Part shown: positions 27,952 through 36,325 of the stretch, in pieces | Position numbering within the stretch: the first letter of the stretch is position 1 | Layout of the letters: each line of letters begins with the position of its first letter | Assembly (NCBI GenBank): GCA_900298995.1 | Contig: OMIC01000012.1 | Span: 1-49,782, forward strand | From: Hyphomicrobiaceae bacterium | Lineage (GTDB): Bacteria > Pseudomonadota > Alphaproteobacteria > Rhizobiales > Aestuariivirgaceae | Reading direction: 5' to 3' | DNA length: 49,782 bases | Notes under the pieces: model-generated | Seen by the model: the letters and a program-made list of their open reading frames with translations, nothing else | Databases searched by the model: none | What the model was told of the DNA's origin: nothing | Program-made: the position numbers and the translations under genes

Positions 27952-28086
27952 ATGGCATTCGAGATTGCGGGTTTTGTCTCTGGCGTCGCGGGAATCGCCT
28001 TGGCGCTGTGGGTTCTGTACAGGCGGGACAGCAGCCGCGTGGTGCAGGGTATATACGGCCAGGCACGCCGCAAGCAGCAGGCCTGA
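27952..28086 (+). CDS. 44-residue single-span membrane protein
   Basis: A small open frame with a strong ribosome site (GGGGGTGGGA immediately before the ATG). The protein begins MAFEIAGFVSGVAGIALALW and continues with one more hydrophobic stretch and a basic, Gln/Arg-rich tail (GQARRKQQA). One membrane segment with a cytoplasmic tail. The function is unknown. Coding is supported by the strong ribosome site and the sharp hydrophobic/basic split only. Confidence 0.5.
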   Translation: MAFEIAGFVSGVAGIALALWVLYRRDSSRVVQGIYGQARRKQQA

Positions 28087-28160
28087 ATTGCCTTGATTTG
28101 GCCCCGGCCCTGATCTACGCCCCAGTCCGGTAGTTTGGCGGTTGTGAGGAGCTGGAAGCC

Positions 28161-28817
28161 TTGAGCGATGAATCCCTGTTTCGCGAAGTCGACGAGGAAG
28201 TCCGTCAGGAGCAGTTCAAGAAACTCTGGGTCCGCTACGGTAATGCCGTCATCGGGCTAGCCATCCTCCTAATTGTAGCTGTCGCGGGCTATCAGGGCTG
28301 GCGTTACTGGCAGCAAAAACAGTCGGAGTCGGCCGGCGACAGTTTCTTTGCGGCGGCTGAACTTGCCGCAGTTGACAAGGCGGATGAGGCACTCAAGGCC
28401 TTCGCAACCATTGACAAGACAGGTTTTGCCGAACTTGCCAAATTGCGTGAGGCCGCCATTCTGGCTGGCGATGGCAAGATTGAAGAAGCCGTGAAGATCT
28501 ATGATTCTCTGGCTGCCAGTCCTGCAGCCGATCAGTCGCTGCGCGACCTGGCGAAGATGCGCGCCGCGCTCGTTCTGGCCGACAAGGCCTCCTTGGCGGA
28601 TATTGAGCAGCGTCTGAAGGAACTCGTGGGTCCTGACAGCCCGTGGCGGCATGTGGCGCGGGAGATCATGGCGTCGGTTCAGTTCCGTCTCAAGGATTAC
28701 AAGGGGGCCGATCAACAGGTACAGGCCATTCTCGGTGATCCGTCATCGCCTGCTGCCCTCAGTCAGCGGGCTCAGACCATGTCGCAACTGCTCAAGCCGC
28801 TGCTGGCCGCTCCATGA
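28161..28817 (+). CDS. YfgM-like membrane-anchored tetratricopeptide protein
   Basis: 218 residues starting at TTG (28161) with GGAAG just upstream. A short cytoplasmic N-terminus (SDESLFREVDEEVRQEQFKK), one membrane helix (AVIGLAILLIVAVAGYQGW), then a periplasmic helical-repeat region (residues 60-215, rich in Ala/Leu/Lys). This matches YfgM/DUF2133, an ancillary SecYEG and periplasmic-chaperone partner in E. coli. The next gene overlaps by 4 nt, and der follows, the same order as yfgM-bamB-der in E. coli. Confidence 0.85.
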   Translation: MSDESLFREVDEEVRQEQFKKLWVRYGNAVIGLAILLIVAVAGYQGWRYWQQKQSESAGDSFFAAAELAAVDKADEALKAFATIDKTGFAELAKLREAAILAGDGKIEEAVKIYDSLAASPAADQSLRDLAKMRAALVLADKASLADIEQRLKELVGPDSPWRHVAREIMASVQFRLKDYKGADQQVQAILGDPSSPAALSQRAQTMSQLLKPLLAAP

Positions 28818-29143
28818 CCATGTGGCGCAGCCTGTCTCTGGCGGCAGTCGCGCTCGCGCTTCTCTTGCCGGGGTGCAGCACCATCAACACGCTCATCGGC
28901 GAGGTCGACAACACGGTGCTTCCCGGCAGCCGCGAGGAGGCCATACCAGGCCGCCCGACATTTCCGGAAAAACAGGACGTGGCGGTCGGCACAGCGCCTG
29001 CTTCCAATGCTGGCAGCGCTGCAAGCGCCGAATCCGCCCCGGCGACGGAGCCTGTCACGGCTGTGGAAAGCAAGTGCGCGCCGGATGATCCGGCATGCAA
29101 GCCGCCAGAAACCACCGGCGAAACCTTCCAGGACCCGCAATGA
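28814..29143 (+). CDS. Short lipoprotein in the bamB position
   Basis: 109 residues with a lipoprotein signal (hydrophobic core LAAVALALLLPG then Cys, lipobox LPGC). The mature part is low-complexity, Ala/Glu/Pro/Thr-rich, with two Cys in KCAPDDPACKPP. It overlaps the upstream yfgM-like gene and der by 4 nt each. In many relatives this position holds bamB, a roughly 400-residue beta-propeller lipoprotein of the BAM complex. No propeller repeats occur here. The segment VLPGSREEAIPGRP loosely recalls the N-terminal linker of alphaproteobacterial BamB, which I recall rather than aligned. The function is unknown. Confidence 0.7.
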   Translation: MTMWRSLSLAAVALALLLPGCSTINTLIGEVDNTVLPGSREEAIPGRPTFPEKQDVAVGTAPASNAGSAASAESAPATEPVTAVESKCAPDDPACKPPETTGETFQDPQ

Positions 29144-30474
29144 CGGCAAGTGTCGCAATCATGGGCCGCCCGAATGTGGGCAAGTCCACCCTCTTCAATC
29201 GACTGGTGGGCCGGAAGATTGCGCTCGTCGACAATCAGCCCGGCGTCACGCGCGACCGTCGCGAAGGCGAAGCTCGCCTCGGTGATCTCCGCTTCCGGAT
29301 ATTCGACACCGCTGGTCTCGATAGCGTGAGGGGCGAAAGCCTCGAGGCGCGCATGAGTGCCCAGGCGGAAACTGCAGCTGACATAGCCGACGTGGTGTTG
29401 TTCGTCATTGACGCCCGCGCCGGTGTGACGCCGTCGGACAGGGAATTTGCCGCGCGTCTTCGGCGTCGGGGAAAGCCGGTCATTCTCGTCGCGAACAAGA
29501 CCGAGGGTCGCGGCCACGAGAGCGCGCTGCTGGAAGCCTACGAGTTGGGGTTTGGCGAGCCCCTGTCCGTTTCAGCCGAACACGGTGAGGGGCTGGACCA
29601 GCTCTATGACGCCATTCTTCCGTATACGGAGGACAAGCCCGCAGCTGACGCGCCGGAGGAGGGCCCGCTCCGCCTCGCCATCATAGGTCAGCCCAATGCC
29701 GGGAAATCGACTCTGGTCAATGTCATCCTGGGCGAGGACAGGATGCTGACGGGTCCGGAGGCGGGCATCACCCGTGATGCAATTTCCTCCGACTTCGAGT
29801 GGCGTGGGCAGCGCATCAGGCTTTGGGACACTGCTGGTATCCGCCGCAAGTCCAAGGTGACAGGCAAGATCGAGAAACTGGCGGTATCGGATGCCCTGCG
29901 CGCCATCCGGTTTGCGGAATGTGTCGTTGTGCTTATCGATGCGTCGCTGCCCATCGAACGCCAGGATCTGGCGCTCTGCGATCTCGTGGCAGATGAAGGC
30001 CGTGCTGTTGTGCTGGCACTGTCGAAGTGGGACCTGGTCCGGGAAAAGCAGAAGAAGCTGCGTGAGGTCATGAGTGATCTCGAGGACGTTCTGCCGGAAA
30101 TTCGAGGCGTGCCGGTGGTGACGCTTTCGGCGCGTCAGGAGAAGGGTATCGACAAGCTGCTGGAAACTGTTCTGGTTGCAATGGAGCGCTGGAACCGCCG
30201 CATTCCCACGGCTCAGGTCAACCGCTGGCTCGAAGCTGCCATCGAGCGCAATCCCCCACCTGCGCCATCGGGCCGCCGGATCAAGATCCGTTATGGCACA
30301 CAGGCGAGCACGCGGCCGCCAACCTTCGCGCTGTTTGGCAACCAGCTCTCAAAGATGCCGGAAAGCTATATCCGGTATCTCATGAACGGCCTCCGCGAGA
30401 GTTTTGATCTGGGTGGCGTTCCCATTCGCTTCAGTCTGCGGGGTGGCAAGAACCCCTTCGACAAGGGGCGCTGA
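29140..30474 (+). CDS. der: Ribosome biogenesis GTPase Der (EngA)
   Basis: 444 residues with tandem GTPase domains and a KH-like C-terminus; needed for 50S assembly. The first domain has GRPNVGKST, DTAGL and VANKTEG; the second has GQPNAGKST and DTAGIRRKSKV. The G4 motif of the second domain reads SKWD instead of the usual NKxD. The KH domain (about residues 360-444) includes RIKIRYGTQAST and GVPIRFSLRGGKNPF. I use the ATG at 29140, in the ATGA overlap with the lipoprotein gene. Confidence 0.96.
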   Translation: MTASVAIMGRPNVGKSTLFNRLVGRKIALVDNQPGVTRDRREGEARLGDLRFRIFDTAGLDSVRGESLEARMSAQAETAADIADVVLFVIDARAGVTPSDREFAARLRRRGKPVILVANKTEGRGHESALLEAYELGFGEPLSVSAEHGEGLDQLYDAILPYTEDKPAADAPEEGPLRLAIIGQPNAGKSTLVNVILGEDRMLTGPEAGITRDAISSDFEWRGQRIRLWDTAGIRRKSKVTGKIEKLAVSDALRAIRFAECVVVLIDASLPIERQDLALCDLVADEGRAVVLALSKWDLVREKQKKLREVMSDLEDVLPEIRGVPVVTLSARQEKGIDKLLETVLVAMERWNRRIPTAQVNRWLEAAIERNPPPAPSGRRIKIRYGTQASTRPPTFALFGNQLSKMPESYIRYLMNGLRESFDLGGVPIRFSLRGGKNPFDKGR

Positions 30475-30482
30475 CAGCCAGC

Positions 30483-31214
30483 TCAGGCCTGCTTGAACAG
30501 TCCCGCAGGCTCGTATTTCCATACGCCGCCGTTGTCGGTGAAGTCTGAGCTGCACATGATCACGAGCTGGGCTGCCACCTCGTCGGGGTGCGGCAGGCTC
30601 ATGGGGTCTTCGCCTGGCATGGCGGTGGCTCGCATTCGGGTACGGGTGGCGCCGGGACTGAAGCAGTTGACCCTAAGGGCTGTAGTGGCGACCTCGGCGG
30701 CATAGGTTTTCACCATAGCCTCCAATGCTGCTTTGGAAATGGAGTAGGGTCCCCAGTAGGCCCAGCAACGGCGGGCGAGTCCGGAGGTGACAAATACTGC
30801 GCGGCCCGCGTCTGACTGGCGAAGAAGCACATCGAGTGAGCGGATCAGACGGTAATTGGCCGTGACGTTGACCGCCATCACCTCGTCCCACACACGCGGC
30901 TCCGCATGAGCCATCGGGGTAAGCTTGCCAAGGACACCGGCGTTGCCAATCAGGATGTCGAGCCTCTTCCAGCGTTCGAATATCGCTGCACCTAGCCGGT
31001 CCAGCGCGTCGAAGTCCCGGATGTCGACAGGCACGAGCGTGCAGCTGCCGCCTTCTGCCTTGATCACATCGTCCAGTTCCGTAAGTCCACCCTCGGTTCG
31101 GGCCGTGGCAATGACATGCGCACCTTCGCGGGCCAGCGCGCGCGCCACTGAAGCTCCCAGCCCGCGCGACGCACCAGTGACGAGGGCGACACGTCCTTCA
31201 AGTTGCTTGCTCAT
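30483..31214 (-). CDS. Short-chain dehydrogenase/reductase (SDR family)
   Basis: 243 residues. NAD(P) motif TGASRGLGASVARAL at about residues 14-28, NAG motif IGNAGVLG, active-site Ser in FVTSGLARR and Tyr-x3-Lys in YSISKAALEAMV. Located 8 nt downstream of purF on the same strand. A similar SDR gene follows purF in many Hyphomicrobiales, but its substrate is not established. Cytosolic. Confidence 0.9.
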   Translation of the reverse strand: MSKQLEGRVALVTGASRGLGASVARALAREGAHVIATARTEGGLTELDDVIKAEGGSCTLVPVDIRDFDALDRLGAAIFERWKRLDILIGNAGVLGKLTPMAHAEPRVWDEVMAVNVTANYRLIRSLDVLLRQSDAGRAVFVTSGLARRCWAYWGPYSISKAALEAMVKTYAAEVATTALRVNCFSPGATRTRMRATAMPGEDPMSLPHPDEVAAQLVIMCSSDFTDNGGVWKYEPAGLFKQA

Positions 31215-31222
31215 GATGGACT

Positions 31223-32677
31223 TCAGCCTGCCTCGGCCAGCAGCGAGAGCTGCTGCTTATTCGTCTCGCCGACGAGGTCTGTGAGATGGGTTGGATAGTC
31301 GCCGGTGAAGCAATGATCCGTGAATTGCGGCCGGGTGTTGTCTCGTGCCGAATGGCCCATGGCGCGATAGATGCCGTCAACCGACAGGAACGCCAGCGAC
31401 GTCACGCCGATGTAATCGCGCATCTCTTCCAGGGAATGGGTCGCTGCCAGCAGCGCCTTCTGCTCCGGCGTGTCGATCCCATAGAAATCCGGGTGCTTGA
31501 TGGGCGGGCTGGAAATGCGCATGTGAACCTCGCGCGCACCTGCCTCATACATCATCCGCACGATCTTCACGGAGGTCGTGCCGCGGACGATCGAATCGTC
31601 GACCAATACCACCCGCTTGTCTTTCACCGCAGCACGGTTGGCATTGTGCTTGAGCTTTACGCCCAGCGAGCGAATGGTCTGAGTGGGTTCGATGAAGGTG
31701 CGCCCGACATAGTGGTTGCGGATGATGCCGAGTTCGAAGGGAATTGAGGTCTCATGCGAGAACCCCAGCGCAGCCGGTACGCCCGAATCTGGAATGGGAA
31801 CCACCACGTCGGCGTCGAGACCGGATTCGCGGGCCAGTTCGCGGCCCATCGCCTTGCGCACCTCATAGATCGAGCGACCGCCCAGCATCGAATCCGGCCG
31901 TGAGAAGTATATGTACTCGAAGATGCAGGGGCGTGCGGGCTGCCTCGGAAACGGTCGCAGGCTCTCGACACCCTCGTCTGAAATCACCACCACTTCGCCG
32001 TTCTCGATCTCGCGTATGAAGCGCGCACCGATGATATCGAGTGCGCAAGTTTCGGAACACAGTATGTAGGCCCCGTTGAGCTCACCCAGAATGAGCGGCC
32101 TTATGCCGTGGGGGTCGCGCGCGCCGATGAGCTTCTTGTTAGTCAGCGCCACCAGTGCATAGGCACCTTCGAGCGCGCGCAGAGCATCGATGTAACGCTC
32201 GACGATGCGAGATTTCTGGGATCGAGCCACCAGATGCAGGATGACTTCCGTGTCGGACGTGGACTGACAGATCGCGCCCTGGCTGATGAGCTCCCGGCGC
32301 AGGGTCAGGCCGTTGGTGAGATTGCCGTTGTGAGCGACTGCGAAGCCGCCGGAGGCGAGTTCGGCGAACAGTGGCTGGACATTACGCAGGATGGTTTCGC
32401 CGGTGGTGGAATAGCGAACATGGCCGAGCGCAAGATGTCCCTTGAGCCGGTTGATGACCTTCACCGAGGAGAAATGATCGCCAACCAGACCAAGGCGGCG
32501 TTCTGTCTGGAAGCGTTCCCCGTCAAACGACACGATACCGGCCGCCTCCTGGCCCCGATGCTGGAGGGCGTGCAGACCCAGTGCGGTAAGCGCGGCGGCA
32601 TCGGGGTGGCCGTAGATACCGAAGACCCCGCATTCCTCGCGCAGCCTGTCGGCGTGAAGTTCCTGATCAAACGTCAT
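31223..32677 (-). CDS. purF: Amidophosphoribosyltransferase
   Basis: 484 residues. Makes 5-phosphoribosylamine from PRPP and glutamine, the first step of purine synthesis. After a 15-residue leader the Cys of CGVFGIYG becomes the N-terminal nucleophile (Ntn family). The PRPP loop VVLVDDSIVRGTTSVKIV is conserved. A Cys cluster late in the protein (VDPxx and the CFTGDYP region) could belong to the Fe-S type, but I cannot count enough ligands to claim it. Starts 4 nt inside the cvpA stop. Confidence 0.96.
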   Translation of the reverse strand: MTFDQELHADRLREECGVFGIYGHPDAAALTALGLHALQHRGQEAAGIVSFDGERFQTERRLGLVGDHFSSVKVINRLKGHLALGHVRYSTTGETILRNVQPLFAELASGGFAVAHNGNLTNGLTLRRELISQGAICQSTSDTEVILHLVARSQKSRIVERYIDALRALEGAYALVALTNKKLIGARDPHGIRPLILGELNGAYILCSETCALDIIGARFIREIENGEVVVISDEGVESLRPFPRQPARPCIFEYIYFSRPDSMLGGRSIYEVRKAMGRELARESGLDADVVVPIPDSGVPAALGFSHETSIPFELGIIRNHYVGRTFIEPTQTIRSLGVKLKHNANRAAVKDKRVVLVDDSIVRGTTSVKIVRMMYEAGAREVHMRISSPPIKHPDFYGIDTPEQKALLAATHSLEEMRDYIGVTSLAFLSVDGIYRAMGHSARDNTRPQFTDHCFTGDYPTHLTDLVGETNKQQLSLLAEAG

Positions 32678-33351
32678 TGGCCGGTGCCCTGTTCGCCGGT
32701 CGTGGGCTGCTCGCCGCCACCCGTTCCCTGGATGAGGTTTTCCAGCCCCTGATTGTCGTTACTCTTGTAGCCACCTTCTGGTGCAGTACCCGGCTCTGCG
32801 CCGGGCGTGGCGGGGGCGGGCGTCTTGAGCAGCGCAGTGTTGTTCAGCGTGTCCGCGATGTCCGGCGGCATGAAGGAGATCATGGTCTCTCCGGCCGATT
32901 TGATCATTGGCAGGCTGTAGGCATTGCGCACCCAGTCGTCCTGCTTCTCGTAGGGCAGGAGCCAGCCGTAGAAGAGATAGGCAATCGCCGCGAAGATGAA
33001 GCCGCGGCCGACGCCGAAAATGAAGCCGAGCGTCCGGTCGAAAGCACCTGCGGAGGAATCCACCACATAATCCGAGACTTTCACGCTGATCACGGAAATC
33101 ACGATCAGCACCACCAGAAAGGCGGTCGCACCGGTGGCGATCTGGGCCAGAATGTCCTTGTCAAGATAAGGGACGTTGGTCTTGAAAAACTCAATGAGCC
33201 CGGGTTGCTTGATGGCAAAATAGGCTGCTACCGCTGCCGCGCCCCAGGCGACGATGGACAGCACCTCGCGGGTGAAACCGCGCATCATGGCGAGAAAGCC
33301 CGATGCCAGCATGATGGCCAGAAGAATGAAATCCAGAAGCGTCAGCGGCAT
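32674..33351 (-). CDS. cvpA: CvpA family membrane protein
   Basis: 225 residues with four predicted helices (LLDFILLAIMLASGFLAMM, VAWGAAAVAAYFAI, ATGATAFLVVLIVISVISV, GRGFIFAAIAYLFYGWLL) and a Pro/Thr/Gly-rich C-terminal tail. CvpA supports colicin V export and purF expression in E. coli; its exact role is unclear. The stop overlaps the purF start by 4 nt, the same pairing as in E. coli. Confidence 0.9.
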   Translation of the reverse strand: MPLTLLDFILLAIMLASGFLAMMRGFTREVLSIVAWGAAAVAAYFAIKQPGLIEFFKTNVPYLDKDILAQIATGATAFLVVLIVISVISVKVSDYVVDSSAGAFDRTLGFIFGVGRGFIFAAIAYLFYGWLLPYEKQDDWVRNAYSLPMIKSAGETMISFMPPDIADTLNNTALLKTPAPATPGAEPGTAPEGGYKSNDNQGLENLIQGTGGGEQPTTGEQGTGQ

Positions 33352-33415
33352 CTCTTGTCCCGAAAGCTAAGCCACCCGATGGCAGGCTCCTTATAGAAAG
33401 GTTTTCAGCCTCGGA

Positions 33416-34804
33416 CTAGGCGATTCTCCGTTGTCCACGGTCCTGCGCGGCGGACCAGGCGACGAGATCCATGATCGTTTCCATCGGCCGTACCTTCAGA
33501 CCCCTGACGCCGGGCAATTCGGCCGCAGCCGCAATAACCGCCTCCTTCAATCCCAGCTTTTGGGCTTCCTTGAGGCGGGCTTCGGTCTGGCCCACGGGCC
33601 GGATGGCGCCGGACAGGGCGATCTCTCCGAACACTGCCGTTCCAGGGGGAATCACCGTTCCGGTGAGAGACGAGAGCAGGGCGGCGGCAACGGCCAGATC
33701 GGCTGCAGGCTCTCGTACCTTGAGGCCGCCCGCCACGTTCAGATAGACATCGTTCTGGCCAATCTGCACGCCTGCGCGAGCCTCAAGCACGGCGAGGATC
33801 ATGGCCAGGCGGTTGGAGTCCCAACCGACCGTGGTGCGTCGCGGCGTCCCCAGGGGTGAGGGCGATACCAGTGCCTGAACCTCTATCAGCAGCGGCCGTG
33901 TGCCCTCCATGCCGGCGAACACGGCCGTGCCGGGTGTCGGGCTTTCGCTCGAACCCATGAACAGCCGTGACGGGTTGGTGACTTCGCTCAGGCCACCGTC
34001 CGACATTTCGAATACGCCGATCTCGTCGGTGGGACCGAAGCGGTTTTTCACCGCGCGAAGAATGCGGAACTGATGGCCGCGGTCGCCCTCGAAATACAAT
34101 ACGGCATCGACCATATGCTCCACCACCTTGGGTCCTGCGATCTGCCCGTCTTTGGTGACGTGGCCGACAAGCAGCACGGCGGTGCCCTTCTGCTTCGCAA
34201 ATCGGATCAGGGCCTCCGATCCCGCCTTGAGTTGCGATACTGTGCCCGGGGCTGCCTCAATGGAGGGCGCCCACAGCGTCTGGATCGAATCGATCACCGC
34301 GATTGCCGGGGGCTTATCCTCCGCCAGCGTCGCCAGTATGTCCGACACGTTTGTTTCGGCTGCGAGCAGCACCGGTGCATCGTCAAGCCCCAGACGCTGG
34401 GCACGCAGCCGTACCTGAGCAATGGCCTCCTCGCCCGAGATGTAGACCACACGTTCTCCCTTGCGTGCCAGGGCAGCCAGAGCCTGCAGAAGTAGCGTGG
34501 ATTTTCCGATTCCGGGATCGCCTCCGATCAGCACGCCAGAACCTGGAACGAAGCCGCCGCCCGCCACTCGATCCAACTCGCCGATTCCGGAGACGATGCG
34601 GGGCGGAGCCGCCGTTTCGCCGCGCAGGCCCACGAGCCGAGTAGCCCTGCCCTTGGGCAGTCCAGCACCCTTTGCACCTGAGAGCGGGGCTGCGGCCTGT
34701 TCCTCGATGATCGTGTTCCACGCGCCACACCCATCGCAGCGGCCGGACCATTTTGATGAGGTGGTGCCACAGCTCTGGCAGACAAAAACGGATGATTTGG
34801 CCAT
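33416..34804 (-). CDS. radA: DNA repair protein RadA (Sms)
   Basis: 462 residues from the ATG at 34804, which is preceded by AAGGGGG; an ATG at 34852 is unlikely because the conserved start is AKSSVFVCQSCGTTSSKW. An N-terminal zinc finger (C-x2-C ... C-x2-C), a RecA-like core with Walker A GGDPGIGKSTLLL, the RadA-specific KNRFGPTDEIGVF, and a Lon-protease-like C-terminal domain are present. Branch-migration helicase of recombination. 64 nt lie between it and cvpA. Confidence 0.96.
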   Translation of the reverse strand: MAKSSVFVCQSCGTTSSKWSGRCDGCGAWNTIIEEQAAAPLSGAKGAGLPKGRATRLVGLRGETAAPPRIVSGIGELDRVAGGGFVPGSGVLIGGDPGIGKSTLLLQALAALARKGERVVYISGEEAIAQVRLRAQRLGLDDAPVLLAAETNVSDILATLAEDKPPAIAVIDSIQTLWAPSIEAAPGTVSQLKAGSEALIRFAKQKGTAVLLVGHVTKDGQIAGPKVVEHMVDAVLYFEGDRGHQFRILRAVKNRFGPTDEIGVFEMSDGGLSEVTNPSRLFMGSSESPTPGTAVFAGMEGTRPLLIEVQALVSPSPLGTPRRTTVGWDSNRLAMILAVLEARAGVQIGQNDVYLNVAGGLKVREPAADLAVAAALLSSLTGTVIPPGTAVFGEIALSGAIRPVGQTEARLKEAQKLGLKEAVIAAAAELPGVRGLKVRPMETIMDLVAWSAAQDRGQRRIA

Positions 34805-35084
34805 GGCCCCCTTGTACCGGAACATTGTGTGAACGGGAAGGGGCAAGCGCAAGCCAGGGTCACGGAGGGGTGGGGCTCCTCCGGGACCGTCTTCGACATG
34901 CGCCAGGCAACGGCAGCGAAGCTGGGGACTGCCTGAACAGCCTGATCGTCACGCTCAGCAAGATGCCGGGGCAATGGCAACTTGCTCCACCAACCGGCGA
35001 CATTTCGACCACCGATGATGATGACCCAATACCTAAGGCACATTTTCAGGTTGTTAAATCAAATATAAGGTCAGTAAGGCTGCC
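34805..35084. other. Non-coding interval between the EamA gene and radA
   Basis: 280 nt. It should contain the radA promoter on the minus strand. I see no hairpin terminator, repeat or convincing small gene. The A/T-rich segment at about 35055-35070 is the only compositional feature. Confidence 0.4.
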
Positions 35085-36044
35085 CTATCCGGGGCGCGAA
35101 CTGCGTGACTTGGCTCCGGGCCATAGGCCTAGAACCAACAGGCACCCAGCCACAATCACAACGGCCCCGGCAATCTGTACGATGGTGAGTCGTTCGCCCA
35201 GCAGCGCGGTTCCTGCCAGCACGGCGACAACCGTCACCACAAATTCGACACTGACGGCCCGGGTAGGGCCTATGGCGGCAAGCAGCCCAAAAAAGATCAC
35301 ATACATGAGCGCACTGGTGACGAGGCCCAGAACCAGCAGCCAGAATATATCGGTCACACCCGGCACCCCTGGGATCGGCACCAGCAAGATGAGCGGCAAG
35401 GTGATGACGCCACCCCACAGAAAGGAACCAATCGTCACCACCCAGGGATCGACCTGGCGCAACCGCCGCGCGGCATAGAGGCTGCCGCAGGCGGCGGAGA
35501 GTGAACCCATGATTGATACTGCGCAGCCCAGCAGAAAGCTTCCCGTAAGCGGTGCATGCGGAAACCCCACCAGCAATACGATACCGCCAAAGCCGGTTAC
35601 CAGTCCGATCATGCTCCGTGTCGAGAGCTGTTCGATACCCGAAAGGCGTCCCACCACCATGGAAAACAGCGGAATGGCCGAGACAATGATGGCTGTCATC
35701 GCCGTGCCGATGCGCGGGGCTGCAAATGCGATACCTGTCAGTTGACCCGCCACCGTGAGCAGTCCTGACAGTGCCAGCGGAGCCCAGCCGCAACTGAAAT
35801 CGAGTTTACGCCTGGTAAGCAATGCCACCACAAGCAACGTTCCTCCTGCGGTGAGGGCGCGGAAACTCACTGCGCCGCCCCAGCCAAAGGCCTCGACAAC
35901 ACGCAGGACGATGATGAAGGAGAGGCCCCAGCCCAGCGCGAGGATGGCATAGGCTGCAAGGTGGCGTTGTTTCAAAACAGGGCCAGACTTCTGAGTTGGG
36001 TTGCGGTTATTACGCGAGGCGTTATAGGTCCGGATTTGATTCAC
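35085..36044 (-). CDS. EamA/DMT family transporter
   Basis: 319 residues with about ten membrane helices in two EamA halves (helix 1 HLAAYAILALGWGLSFIIVL, second half from SFLLGCAVSIMGSLSAACGS). Drug/metabolite exporters of this superfamily move amino acids, nucleobases or other small molecules; the substrate is not readable from sequence. The start is uncertain: ATG at 36044 gives a 24-residue polar extension, and a TTG at 35975 just before KQRHLAAYA is also plausible. It lies between radA and the amidohydrolase and breaks the otherwise conserved gene block. Confidence 0.84.
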   Translation of the reverse strand: MNQIRTYNASRNNRNPTQKSGPVLKQRHLAAYAILALGWGLSFIIVLRVVEAFGWGGAVSFRALTAGGTLLVVALLTRRKLDFSCGWAPLALSGLLTVAGQLTGIAFAAPRIGTAMTAIIVSAIPLFSMVVGRLSGIEQLSTRSMIGLVTGFGGIVLLVGFPHAPLTGSFLLGCAVSIMGSLSAACGSLYAARRLRQVDPWVVTIGSFLWGGVITLPLILLVPIPGVPGVTDIFWLLVLGLVTSALMYVIFFGLLAAIGPTRAVSVEFVVTVVAVLAGTALLGERLTIVQIAGAVVIVAGCLLVLGLWPGAKSRSSRPG

Positions 36045-36049
36045 GTCAT

Positions 36050-36298
36050 ATGGAATTTCCTCAGGCCGCTCCCGATGTGCTCGGATGTGTGGCTGGTGAT
36101 GAATTGCTCTCCAGCCTCCTGAACGAAATCACTCGCGTCGTTCATGATTTGGGCTGCAGCATGCCTGCTGTTGGCGATCCCGGCACCAGCGTGGTCATGC
36201 GGTTGCGGCTTTCGACACGGGCCTTCCGGCTTGCCTTGCCGAAACTTCCGCAGGAGAAGTCCGGGAGACAGAAGAGCTCGATCAACTTTTCGAATTGA
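36050..36298 (+). CDS. Doubtful 82-codon open frame
   Basis: The ATG at 36050 begins MEFPQAAPDVLGCVAGDELL and runs to a stop at 36298. No ribosome site, signal or known motif is visible. It lies in a 281-nt gap divergent from the EamA gene and convergent on the amidohydrolase. It may be real or chance. I see no other content in this interval. Confidence 0.25.
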   Translation: MEFPQAAPDVLGCVAGDELLSSLLNEITRVVHDLGCSMPAVGDPGTSVVMRLRLSTRAFRLALPKLPQEKSGRQKSSINFSN

Positions 36299-36325
36299 TG
36301 GCGCGTACGGTTGATGGGTCTCGCA

